From contig JAESTB010000548.1 of the NCBI GenBank assembly GCA_016763815.1, positions 1 to 13,746 on the forward strand: a stretch of 13,746 nt of DNA. Direction: 5' to 3'. Positions 5,506 to 13,221 of this stretch are shown one piece after another. A model generated the notes under the pieces. The model worked only from the letters and a program-made list of their open reading frames with translations, had not been told where the DNA came from and searched no databases. Within the stretch, counting starts at the first letter, position 1, and each line of letters starts with the position of its first letter. Source of the DNA: Arenicella sp. (GTDB lineage Bacteria; Pseudomonadota; Gammaproteobacteria; Arenicellales; Arenicellaceae). A program made the position numbers and the translations under genes.

Positions 5506-8500
5506 GGGTTTGTTATCAGCGCTGGCGTTAAGCGCTGGTTCGTCGGTGGCTTCCGAAGGTAGCGTTACCTCGCCGGACGTGTCTGTAACTCAGGGCGCTG
5601 ACTTAACGGATGCTCTAGAGGGCACGACCATCTACCGAGATGAATATGGTACCCCTCATGTTGTTTCTGACAGCAACTATGGGGTCTATTTTGGCTACGG
5701 ATATGCGGTGGCGACAGACCGATTATTCCAAATGGAAATGCTTAGACGGACGGCAGAAGGTCGTGTGGCTGAAGTATTAGGCCGTAAATATCTTGATCTG
5801 GATAAACACCTGCGCACTGCTTATGACCATCGTGCCGTGAGCCGGCAACTAAACGAGCTAGACGATCAAGACAGAGACGTTTTGCAGGCCTATGCTGCAG
5901 GTTTTAGCAAGCGGGTGAGTGAGGTGCTTAGCGCACAAGCGACACTGCTACCAAAAGAATTTATGGATTATGGGTTTTTGCCGCAGAAATGGAGCTCCTA
6001 TGACGTGGCGATGATTTTTGTTGGGTCTATTATCCATCGTTATTCCGACTTTAATTCCGAGTTAGACAATCTAAGTTTGTTGACCAGTTTGAGCAAGTTG
6101 CATGGCGTAGAAAAGGCTCAGAAAATATTTGATGCGTCTAAATGGTTGGTCGACCCAAGCTCACCAACAACCGTACCGCGAGACCAACCCACCCAAGCCG
6201 CCGCTGTTTCGGCCGTCGTATCTGATACACCATTGAATGCCACACATGCTTGGAATACTCAGCAGCCTCTGGGCGAAGTGCAGACAACGCGAGTGGTGTT
6301 AGACAAAAATGGCAGGTTTCTAGGCACCACTAATGATCCGAAAATGCAAGCTATCGCGGATCAACAACTCGCTGAGTACGGTTTTATTGGCCCAGAATAT
6401 CAAGCGGCGAGCAATTTTTGGTCAGTCAGCGGCAGTAGACTAAGCAATGCCGATGGTGCCCTGGTAAACGGCCCGCAGTTTGGCTTTGGTTTGCCTTCGT
6501 ATGTGTATAGCATTGGTTTACATGGAGGCGATTTTGATTTGGTCGGCAACACGCTATTAGGCTTACCGTCGATGTTATTTGCGCATAACAATAATGTCAG
6601 TTGGGGAAGTACCGCCGGTATGAGTGACCAGGTCGACGTGTACCGGGAACAACTGATTAACAATAAGCCGGAACATTATCGGCATGACAATCAAGATAAA
6701 AAGTTTGAGACTTGGATTGAAACGATCAAGGTTAAGGGTGAAGCCGACGTCGCGGTGACCGCACGGCGTTCAGTTCATGGCATGGTCGTCTCAATGGACC
6801 GTGAAAGTGGTACCGCCTATACCCGCGCTAGAGCATGGGAGGGTGCCGAAGTTCAAACTCTAATGGCCTGGGTGAACTTATCGAAAGATAAAACCATGGA
6901 CGCTGTCCAATCACGCTTGAGCGGCGTGGCGGCTAATATCAATTTTTATTATATGGATGTAAAAGGCAATTTGGGCTACACCCATGGCGGCCGCTATCCG
7001 CGGCGTGCTGATTCTCACGATTCACGAATTCCTGCTGAGGGTTCTGGCCGCGATGATTGGTTGGGTTTTCGTCCCTATTCAGACAGCCCGAATGTGCGTA
7101 ATCCTGATCAAGGTTATATTGTCAATTGGAATAATCGACCTGCTGCAGGTTGGCCTACCAGTGATTTATGGACCTACACATGGAGCGAAGCCGATCGTTC
7201 TAAGCATATTGTGAATGAGATTAATTCATCCGCAAAGATGACGACAGATGACGTTTGGGCTATTACTGAACAGGTTAGCTATAAAGATGTATCGGCGGTT
7301 TTTTTATTGCCTTACTTGACTAAGGCGGTGTCGGCAGTAGTTCTGAGTTCTGACTCTAAAAAGGCATTCGAAATTGTCGAGAACTGGGATCGCGAATGGC
7401 GACTTGAAGCGAATGGAGAATACGGTGCCGCTGAGTTAATAGTCGAAAGTTGGACTAAACGTCTGTTTGAAAATGTCTTTAAAGACGATATAGGTGAAGA
7501 TAAATACGCACTGTATGCGGCGACCAATAACCCGAATAAGCCGCTTGGCCCATCGATGGGTTCCAGTGTTGGCTCGAAGGTGATATTACGTAACTTGACT
7601 TCCCTGGAGAGCGGTACCAATGATTATGATTTTTTCAACGGGGAAACGCCCGCTAAGGTTTTGTCACGGAGCTTTATCGAAACAATCGAAGCTCTGATTG
7701 CGGAGCATGGTAGTGACACCTCAACGTGGACATTAGCGGCGGCACCTATGACTTGGAAACCATACAATTTTCGCGGTGTGCCTCAAGCGTCTGAAGACCG
7801 CTTAGTATCGTTGCCAGCCTATATGAATAGAGGCAGCGAAAACAATTTCTTTGTGGCTAAAGATGGCCGATTTGTAGCCTTTGATGTGAACCCACCTGGG
7901 CAGAGCGGTTTTGTGGCTGCGGATGGAACCGCTGCAAAACATAGTGAAGATCAGGTGGACTTATACTCTACGTATGGAACTAAAGTGCTGCCGTTTACAA
8001 TTGAAGAAATCAAAGCAGCAGCCGTAACAATAGAGATCTTGAATCATGATTCTAAGCCTGAAGTGCCCAAAGCCGGTGCAGGTTTTAAGAGCTCAAGCAA
8101 TTTGCTTGAGCAAATGCAGGTCACTTTTGAGCGAGCCGAGAGCGTTAAAAATCTAGGCGCCTTTATACATCTCGATAATGCGGTGGCTCTGGCGTCTGCG
8201 CATAGCGCTCAGGCCGCGCTTGATGCGGGTAAAACAGTCGGCGCTTTGCATGGTGTGCCGATTGTTGTTAAGGATAATATCCATGTCGCGGGAATGCCCA
8301 ACTCCGCGGGTACACCGGCACTTAAAGGCTTTATGCCGCAAGACAATAATCCTGCGGTTCAACGGCTACTCGATGCCGGCGCGATTGTTATCGGTAAAAC
8401 AAATATGCATGAGCTAGCATTTGGTATCACCAGTAATAATGCCGCGTTCGGGCCGGTGCGAAATGCATACGACCCATCACGGTTCGCTGGAGGCAGTAGT

Positions 8501-9439
8501 GGTGGAACCGCTGTCGCTATAGCCGCCGGAGTTGTCGATATGGGGCTTGGTACTGATACCGGCGGTTCTACGCGTATTCCTCCGGCGTTAAATGGCGTGG
8601 TTGGTTTTCGGCCGTCCTTGGGTCGGTACCCGTCTGGAGGGGTCACGCCCGTGTCGGAAACTCGCGATACTGTTGGGCCGATTGCGAATAATGTGACCAA
8701 CCTGGCGTTATTAGACTGCATAATGAGCGATTGTGATTCAGCGCTTAAGCCTGTGTCGTTGAAGGGCTTGCGTTTGGGGATACCTAGAGAATATTTTTAC
8801 CACAACCTTTCTGAGGATGTTGCAACTACCATGCAACAAACGATCGAAATGCTCGCCAACGCGGGCGTCATAATTGTCGAAGTGGAGATGCATGGCTTAG
8901 AAGAAGCGAATAATGGTGTGAGCTTTCCAGTCGTTCTTTATGAGTTTATTCATGAATTGCCGGTGTATTTAAAAACTCAAAACACCGGAGTTTCGATGCA
9001 ACAACTGGTTGACGGAATCGCTAGCCCAGATGTGAAAGCCACTGTCCTAAGCCAACTAGGTGAAGAGGCAATGCCCGAGCTATCGTATCGACAAGCCCTG
9101 GATGAGTTTAGACCCCGGTTACAATTGCTCTATCAAAAAACCTTTGATGAATACAATGTTGCTGCATTATTAATGCCGACTACGGTATTATCAGCACAGC
9201 CCATTGATAGTAGTGATGAAACGGTGATGTTGAATGGCACGCAAGTACCGACATTTCCGACTTATATCAGAAATACTGATCCATCTTCAAATGCAGGCAT
9301 ACCGAGTTTGACGCTCCCGGCTGGGAAGGGGCGAGATGGTTTGCCGATTGGTGTTTTGTTAGACGGCCCGAAAAATAGCGACCGACGATTGTTATCGATT
9401 GGCTTGGCTGTAGAGAAAATGATTAACAAACCACCTTAA
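5489..9439 (+). CDS. Penicillin G acylase fused to an amidase-signature amidase
   Basis: One uninterrupted frame of 1316 residues codes for two complete hydrolases. I take the ATG at 5489 because it opens a clean Sec signal peptide (MRPFFLGLLSALALSAGSSVA); starting at 5441 would put acidic residues before it. Residues 22-851 are a penicillin G acylase precursor: alpha chain, spacer, then a beta chain that should begin at Ser308 (SNFW, codon 6410-6412), the self-processing N-terminal nucleophile. By E. coli numbering recalled from memory, beta Gln23, Phe24, Phe57, Ser67, Ala69, Asn241 (N548) and Arg263 (R570) are kept. So are the calcium ligands alpha Glu152 and beta Asp73, Val75, Asp76 and Asp252. 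Alpha Met142 and Phe146 are replaced by Ile181 and Tyr185. After a short linker, residues about 860-1316 form a full amidase-signature domain with Lys928, cis-Ser1003 and nucleophile Ser1027 (DTGGSTRIP). It resembles indoleacetamide and mandelamide hydrolases. Probably periplasmic, releasing phenylacetate from amides. paaX follows after 26 bases. Confidence 0.9.
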   Translation: MRPFFLGLLSALALSAGSSVASEGSVTSPDVSVTQGADLTDALEGTTIYRDEYGTPHVVSDSNYGVYFGYGYAVATDRLFQMEMLRRTAEGRVAEVLGRKYLDLDKHLRTAYDHRAVSRQLNELDDQDRDVLQAYAAGFSKRVSEVLSAQATLLPKEFMDYGFLPQKWSSYDVAMIFVGSIIHRYSDFNSELDNLSLLTSLSKLHGVEKAQKIFDASKWLVDPSSPTTVPRDQPTQAAAVSAVVSDTPLNATHAWNTQQPLGEVQTTRVVLDKNGRFLGTTNDPKMQAIADQQLAEYGFIGPEYQAASNFWSVSGSRLSNADGALVNGPQFGFGLPSYVYSIGLHGGDFDLVGNTLLGLPSMLFAHNNNVSWGSTAGMSDQVDVYREQLINNKPEHYRHDNQDKKFETWIETIKVKGEADVAVTARRSVHGMVVSMDRESGTAYTRARAWEGAEVQTLMAWVNLSKDKTMDAVQSRLSGVAANINFYYMDVKGNLGYTHGGRYPRRADSHDSRIPAEGSGRDDWLGFRPYSDSPNVRNPDQGYIVNWNNRPAAGWPTSDLWTYTWSEADRSKHIVNEINSSAKMTTDDVWAITEQVSYKDVSAVFLLPYLTKAVSAVVLSSDSKKAFEIVENWDREWRLEANGEYGAAELIVESWTKRLFENVFKDDIGEDKYALYAATNNPNKPLGPSMGSSVGSKVILRNLTSLESGTNDYDFFNGETPAKVLSRSFIETIEALIAEHGSDTSTWTLAAAPMTWKPYNFRGVPQASEDRLVSLPAYMNRGSENNFFVAKDGRFVAFDVNPPGQSGFVAADGTAAKHSEDQVDLYSTYGTKVLPFTIEEIKAAAVTIEILNHDSKPEVPKAGAGFKSSSNLLEQMQVTFERAESVKNLGAFIHLDNAVALASAHSAQAALDAGKTVGALHGVPIVVKDNIHVAGMPNSAGTPALKGFMPQDNNPAVQRLLDAGAIVIGKTNMHELAFGITSNNAAFGPVRNAYDPSRFAGGSSGGTAVAIAAGVVDMGLGTDTGGSTRIPPALNGVVGFRPSLGRYPSGGVTPVSETRDTVGPIANNVTNLALLDCIMSDCDSALKPVSLKGLRLGIPREYFYHNLSEDVATTMQQTIEMLANAGVIIVEVEMHGLEEANNGVSFPVVLYEFIHELPVYLKTQNTGVSMQQLVDGIASPDVKATVLSQLGEEAMPELSYRQALDEFRPRLQLLYQKTFDEYNVAALLMPTTVLSAQPIDSSDETVMLNGTQVPTFPTYIRNTDPSSNAGIPSLTLPAGKGRDGLPIGVLLDGPKNSDRRLLSIGLAVEKMINKPP

Positions 9440-9465
9440 ACAAAAATCTTACAAGTAGGACTCAA

Positions 9466-10464
9466 ATGCAACCCACCAACTCTCAACATTCTTTGAATAA
9501 GCATATCGGCGGGTTTATCGAATCTCTAATACTCGACCGGCGTGTGCATGCCAAATCGCTGGTCTCTACCTTGTATGGGGATATGGTGGTAACCAATGAT
9601 GGTTTCGCCTGGGTTGAAACTGTGTGCGCTGCGCTTGAGTTATTGGGTGTTAATGACCGGCTTGTACGTACAGCTTTGTTTCGTCTCAGAGAGGATGGCT
9701 GGGTAACAGCAACTCGCTCTGGGCGCAAAAGTTATTATCAATTGACTGAGTCTGCCGACGCTCAAACTCGTCAAGCGGAGCAGCGAATTTACTACTCCGA
9801 TACGCCGAGCTGGGATGGTAGCTGGGTTTTGATATTTTTGCTTGCTCCGTCCTTAGATGCAGAACTAAGACGTGAGTTTGAGCAAGAACTAGGGTGGATA
9901 GGTTTCGGTGCGATGAGCAAACGTGTTTGGGCCTATCCTGGCAATAAGTTTGAGCTTATCTCTGAGAAAATCAATCGGCTAGATTTAACCGGCAAGGTCA
10001 TTGCCATGCGCTGTAAAAATATTCATGAAGTAGACTTAGGTTTGAATATCGACGATCGAGAGCTTGCGGCTATGTGTATGCCGATCTCAGAGGTGGAAAG
10101 TATCTATAAGCAGTTTATACAAGATTTTTCGCCGTTGATCGATGAATACGGCGTTTTCTCGATGCAAGGAAACAATGCTGAAATGTTATCGCTGCGATTA
10201 TTGATGATGGATGAATATCGCCGAGCGACCTTACGTGATCCCCATTTACCACGAGCGTTACTGCCTGATAATTGGGCAGGCCACGAAGCATTTGTTCTCT
10301 GTGGTAAAATTTATAAACAAATTTATAAAGCGGCCAATATGCATTACAAAGAATTACAAAGAAATGCGGGTGTGGTTGATGTCGTCGACGGTGACGGCGC
10401 TGATAAATCAACTAGGCCATTGAGTTATGACGGTAGGTTTCTCGCCGAAACGATTAACAAATAA
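9466..10464 (+). CDS. paaX: Phenylacetate degradation repressor PaaX
   Basis: Cytoplasmic transcriptional repressor of phenylacetate genes, released from DNA by phenylacetyl-CoA in studied members. It has 332 residues, against about 316 in E. coli. An N-terminal winged helix covers about residues 15-95, with the recognition part LVRTALFRLREDGWV and the wing RSGRKSYYQLT. The middle domain begins near SWVLIFLL and carries the RVWAYPGN stretch. The C-terminal PaaX domain has the typical DEYRRATLRDPHLPRALLPDNWAG segment. The start ATG has AGGA at 9457-9460, five bases away. The gene follows the acylase-amidase stop by 26 bases and is probably in the same transcript, so it would be co-induced with the genes it controls. 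It converges on paaE. The likely target in this window is the inverted repeat at 974-1013; no comparable site was seen next to paaX itself. Confidence 0.93.
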   Translation: MQPTNSQHSLNKHIGGFIESLILDRRVHAKSLVSTLYGDMVVTNDGFAWVETVCAALELLGVNDRLVRTALFRLREDGWVTATRSGRKSYYQLTESADAQTRQAEQRIYYSDTPSWDGSWVLIFLLAPSLDAELRREFEQELGWIGFGAMSKRVWAYPGNKFELISEKINRLDLTGKVIAMRCKNIHEVDLGLNIDDRELAAMCMPISEVESIYKQFIQDFSPLIDEYGVFSMQGNNAEMLSLRLLMMDEYRRATLRDPHLPRALLPDNWAGHEAFVLCGKIYKQIYKAANMHYKELQRNAGVVDVVDGDGADKSTRPLSYDGRFLAETINK

Positions 10465-10489
10465 GGCTCGATTAGTCTTCAGATTCGAA

Positions 10490-10516
10490 TAATAGCCAGT
10501 ACTATGCTGGCTATTA
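10490..10516. terminator. Hairpin between convergent paaX and paaE
   Basis: TAATAGCCAG (10490-10499) pairs perfectly with CTGGCTATTA (10507-10516) around a 7-base loop. It lies midway between the paaX stop (10464) and the paaE stop (10560), and TTTTCTTT follows on the plus side (10520-10527). The T run is offset, and the minus side has only a short one, so it may work better for paaX than for paaE. Confidence 0.6.
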
Positions 10517-10559
10517 ACGTTTTCTTTGAATACACGTAGAGTCTTAATACCGAGTCTTT

Positions 10560-11642
10560 CTATTTTTCATCAAAATCGACAGTGACTTCGTCGCTGATCG
10601 GGTGAGCTTGGCAGGTTAAGACAAAGCCCTGTTGTATTTCTTCATCGCTGAGCGAATAGTTTAGATCCATCTCTGTCTCGCCTTTAATGACTTTGGCCTT
10701 GCAGGTGGCACACACGCCAGCCTTGCAGGCAAATGGCAAATCTTTTCGAACTTTCAGCGCTGCATCAAGTATTGATTCTCCGCCTCGGGCGAGTTCTAAT
10801 TTACTGCCTTTACCATCGATGATAACAACCAGTTTAACTAAGTGTGAGCGCTCTTCGTCAGTCAATGATTTTTGAGCTTGAGCGTTGGCTATTGCTTGAA
10901 GGTCTTCAGGTACTCCAAATAGTTCGCTATGAACGTTCTTTTTTTCTACTCCAGCGATCACAAAGGCCTCTTGTGCGGAGGTAACCATTTCATAGGGGCC
11001 ACAAAGAAACACATCATTCAACTGGTCTGCTGGAATCAGTGTCTTCAAAAACTGAGAAATCTTCTTACCATCAATCCGGCCATTTAATAAGTCAGAGTTT
11101 TGGATTTCACGGCTCAACACGTTGAATACCGCGAGGCGTTCATGATACTTGTTTTTTAGTCCCTCTATTTCTTCTAAGAACATGATTGTGTCAGTGCTCT
11201 TGTTTCCATAAATAAGCGTAAAAGTACTACTCGATTCTGTTTCAAGGGTGGTTTTTAAAATTGACAGAACAGGGGTAATACCACTCCCCGCAGCGACGCC
11301 AATATAATTGTTGCTTTGCGTAGCATCCAGCTCAGTATAAAAGTGGCCGGTAGGCGGAAGCACATCGATGGTATCACCAACCGCAAGTTCTTCATTCGCC
11401 CATGTTGAAAAGAGTCCACCTTCAACCTTTTTAATGCCGACACGGAGTTCGTTGTCAGCGACACTGCTGCAAATCGAATATGAACGTCTTAGCTCTTCAC
11501 CATCAATTTCACGGATGAAGGTTAAATTTTGGCCTTGTGCATAGGTGAAATCACCTAATCTATCAGAGGGGACATCTAGAGAAACGACAACAGAGTCGTG
11601 TGTCTCGCGAGTAATATTCTTAACGGTGGCTTTAGCAAACAT
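10560..11642 (-). CDS. paaE: Phenylacetyl-CoA 1,2-epoxidase reductase PaaE
   Basis: Electron-transfer subunit that passes electrons from NADPH through FAD and a [2Fe-2S] centre to the PaaABC oxygenase; 360 residues, like E. coli PaaE (about 356). The N-terminal ferredoxin-NADP reductase half has the flavin motif RSYS at residues 53-56 and the nucleotide-binding AAGSGITP at 117-124. FLCGPYEMV lies further on. The C-terminal plant-type ferredoxin half has Cys306, Cys311, Cys314 and Cys344 in the C-x4-C-x2-C-x29-C pattern, so the cluster site is intact. The start ATG is 8 bases after the paaD stop, with only a weak ribosome site, so translation probably depends on the upstream genes. It is the last gene of the paaABCDE block, ending at the convergent hairpin. 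Confidence 0.95.
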   Translation of the reverse strand: MFAKATVKNITRETHDSVVVSLDVPSDRLGDFTYAQGQNLTFIREIDGEELRRSYSICSSVADNELRVGIKKVEGGLFSTWANEELAVGDTIDVLPPTGHFYTELDATQSNNYIGVAAGSGITPVLSILKTTLETESSSTFTLIYGNKSTDTIMFLEEIEGLKNKYHERLAVFNVLSREIQNSDLLNGRIDGKKISQFLKTLIPADQLNDVFLCGPYEMVTSAQEAFVIAGVEKKNVHSELFGVPEDLQAIANAQAQKSLTDEERSHLVKLVVIIDGKGSKLELARGGESILDAALKVRKDLPFACKAGVCATCKAKVIKGETEMDLNYSLSDEEIQQGFVLTCQAHPISDEVTVDFDEK

Positions 11643-11650
11643 GTTTTATT

Positions 11651-12157
11651 TCAGATTGGTTTGAAGTAGTCGAACGGCTCTTTGCATTGATTGCACTTCC
11701 AGAGTGCTTTACAAGCAGTAGAACCAAATTGACTAATTATTTGTGTGTTTAGAGATCGGCATTGAGGGCAGGGCGCCGTGAACAATAGCCGCTGTTCTTC
11801 CGATGATTGGCTTAAATCCGTGGTTCGACACGGTGGGGCAATGCCATAGTCACGCAATTTTTGTTTACTTTCATCGCTCATCCAGTCGGTGGTCCAAGCG
11901 GGAGATAAAACCAGCAACACCTCAGATTCGGGATACCCATTGTCAGCAAGCACGGTGCTGACATCTTGCGCTATTTGATCTATTGCTGGGCAGCCAGAGT
12001 ACGTGGGTGTAATGGTGACTTTAACGCGGCCGTGTTCTATTGCAACTCCCCTGAGTATGCCCATTTCATCTATGCTTAAAACTGGGATTTCGGGGTCTGC
12101 CACAGACGAGAGTATCTCGAGTAGTTTTACCTGTTCTTGAGACTGCATATTTACCAC
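11651..12157 (-). CDS. paaD: Phenylacetyl-CoA epoxidase accessory protein PaaD
   Basis: Small accessory protein needed for an active phenylacetyl-CoA epoxidase, probably in metal-cluster maturation; MIP18/DUF59 family. It has 168 residues from the GTG at 12157 or 165 from the ATG at 12148; E. coli PaaD has about 165. The GTG has AGGG five bases upstream and overlaps the paaC stop, while the ATG lies two bases after that stop, so both are plausible. The DUF59 core shows VADPEIPVLSIDEMGI, TPTYSGCPA and LSPAWTTDWMSDE. The C-terminal part carries Cys130, Cys133, Cys155 and Cys158 as a CPxC/CNQC metal site, plus Cys149 in the conserved FGSTACKAL, and ends FDYFKPI as in E. coli. Confidence 0.94.
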   Translation of the reverse strand: MVNMQSQEQVKLLEILSSVADPEIPVLSIDEMGILRGVAIEHGRVKVTITPTYSGCPAIDQIAQDVSTVLADNGYPESEVLLVLSPAWTTDWMSDESKQKLRDYGIAPPCRTTDLSQSSEEQRLLFTAPCPQCRSLNTQIISQFGSTACKALWKCNQCKEPFDYFKPI

Positions 12158-12903
12158 TTACACCCTGGCATGCTACGCGGCAGAATCTGCATTTCAGCTA
12201 AGATGTACCCCAAGTGTTGAGTGTGGATGCCTTGACGACCACCACTCATTAGAAACGCCTCGTCGGGCTTTATTAGTGTTGCTTCTTCGAGTAACGCGGT
12301 GACAGCGGTGTCCCATATTACTTTCACTTTGCTTAAATCGGCCGCATGGCCTTTAGCCAGTAAGCGTTGATCTACCTCATCGGATTCGAACATTTCGGGA
12401 GTGAACTGCCACATCTCGTTTACTGCCTCCTGCATGCGTTCATGGCTGAGCTCAGTGCCATCGCCAAGACGTTTAACCCAGTTGCTGCTGTGGCGTACAT
12501 GGTATTGCGCTTCTTTCACTGATTTAGTCGCGATTGCCGCAAGCATTTCATCGTTGCAATTCACCAGCTCTTGAAGGAATGCTAAGTGCCAAACGTCGTA
12601 GAAATACTGTCTTGCGATGGTGTCAGCGAAATTTCCACTGGGCTGCTCAACCAGTAATAAATTTCTCCATTGGCGCTCGTCACGCATGAATGCTAAATCG
12701 TCTTCGCTGATGTCTTTATCTGAAAGCTCTGCTGCGTATTGGTAGAGCGAGCGAGCTTGGCCAATCATGTCCAGGCCGATATTGGTTAAGGCTATGTCTT
12801 CTTCAAGCTCAGGAGCCTTAGCCGCCCACTGACAGAGGCGCTGACACAGTATCATCGCGTTGTCCGCTTGGCGCAAGGTATAGGTATATAAATCGTTATT
12901 CAT
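12151..12903 (-). CDS. paaC: Phenylacetyl-CoA 1,2-epoxidase structural subunit PaaC
   Basis: Structural ferritin-like subunit that pairs with catalytic PaaA in the PaaABC(E) epoxidase; 250 residues, as in E. coli (248). Helical segments typical of the family are visible: LCQWAAKAPELEEDIALTNI, LDMIGQARSLYQYAAEL, FLQELVNCNDEMLAAIA and VKEAQYHVRHSSNWVKRLGDG. The end GRQGIHTQHLGYILAEMQ-LPR is also typical. Known PaaC proteins have lost a working di-iron site and stabilise PaaA. The ATG overlaps the paaB stop by one base (TAATG), and the 3' end overlaps the paaD GTG start, both signs of translational coupling. Confidence 0.95.
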   Translation of the reverse strand: MNNDLYTYTLRQADNAMILCQRLCQWAAKAPELEEDIALTNIGLDMIGQARSLYQYAAELSDKDISEDDLAFMRDERQWRNLLLVEQPSGNFADTIARQYFYDVWHLAFLQELVNCNDEMLAAIATKSVKEAQYHVRHSSNWVKRLGDGTELSHERMQEAVNEMWQFTPEMFESDEVDQRLLAKGHAADLSKVKVIWDTAVTALLEEATLIKPDEAFLMSGGRQGIHTQHLGYILAEMQILPRSMPGCKW

Positions 12904-13193
12904 TACATATGCTCGAGTTCTTTTGGCAACTTATAAAACGTGGGGTGTCGATAAATTTTGTCTCCTGACGGATCAAAAAGAACACTCTTATCATCGGGGT
13001 CTGACGCCACAATTTGTGACGAAGGTACAACCCAAATGCTGACACCCTCCATTCTGCGTGTGTATAGGTCTCGGGCATTTTGCATTGCCATTTCGGCATC
13101 AGACGCTCTAAGGCTGCCTGCGTGTTTGTGATCAATACCTCGGTTTGAGCGTATAAATACTTCCCAAAGCTGATAGTCTTTTTTGTCAGTCAT
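12903..13193 (-). CDS. paaB: Phenylacetyl-CoA 1,2-epoxidase subunit PaaB
   Basis: Small subunit of the multicomponent phenylacetyl-CoA epoxidase, thought to help assemble the PaaAC pairs; 96 residues, matching the usual length of about 95. The family signature YQLWEVFIRSNRGIDHKHAG is near the N-terminus, followed by RASDAEMAMQNARDLYTRR and the WVVPSSQI strand. I place the start at the ATG at 13193. The frame can be extended to 13289, but that adds a lysine- and proline-rich stretch that is only the 3' end of paaA read in another frame. The gene lies 28 bases after the paaA stop. The ribosome site is weak. Confidence 0.94.
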   Translation of the reverse strand: MTDKKDYQLWEVFIRSNRGIDHKHAGSLRASDAEMAMQNARDLYTRRMEGVSIWVVPSSQIVASDPDDKSVLFDPSGDKIYRHPTFYKLPKELEHM

Positions 13194-13221
13194 AACCGTC
13201 GTTTCTCTCGTCTGTTTTTGC

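Noticed and set aside
6218..6228. GTATC-T-GATAC palindrome resembling the half-sites of the operator at 974-1013.
   Set aside because: It is inside the acylase coding region (spacer peptide), with the wrong spacing and orientation; chance is likely.
5489..8040. Quorum-quenching acyl-homoserine-lactone acylase (PvdQ/QuiP type).
   Set aside because: The residues match the penicillin G acylase clade very closely (SNFW start, NGPQFG, SWGSTAG, NWNN), and the context is phenylacetate metabolism.
8041..8052. Perfect palindrome GAATCATGATTC at the acylase-amidase junction, built from the E. coli PaaX half-sites.
   Set aside because: It lies in the middle of a coding sequence, the half-sites face the wrong way and have no spacer, and no promoter is nearby. 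At most it marks the fusion joint.
8114..9439. Separate amidase gene starting at the internal ATG at 8114.
   Set aside because: The ATG lacks a good ribosome site and would cut away the N-terminal part of the amidase domain. A continuous fusion is simpler, though internal initiation is not disproved.
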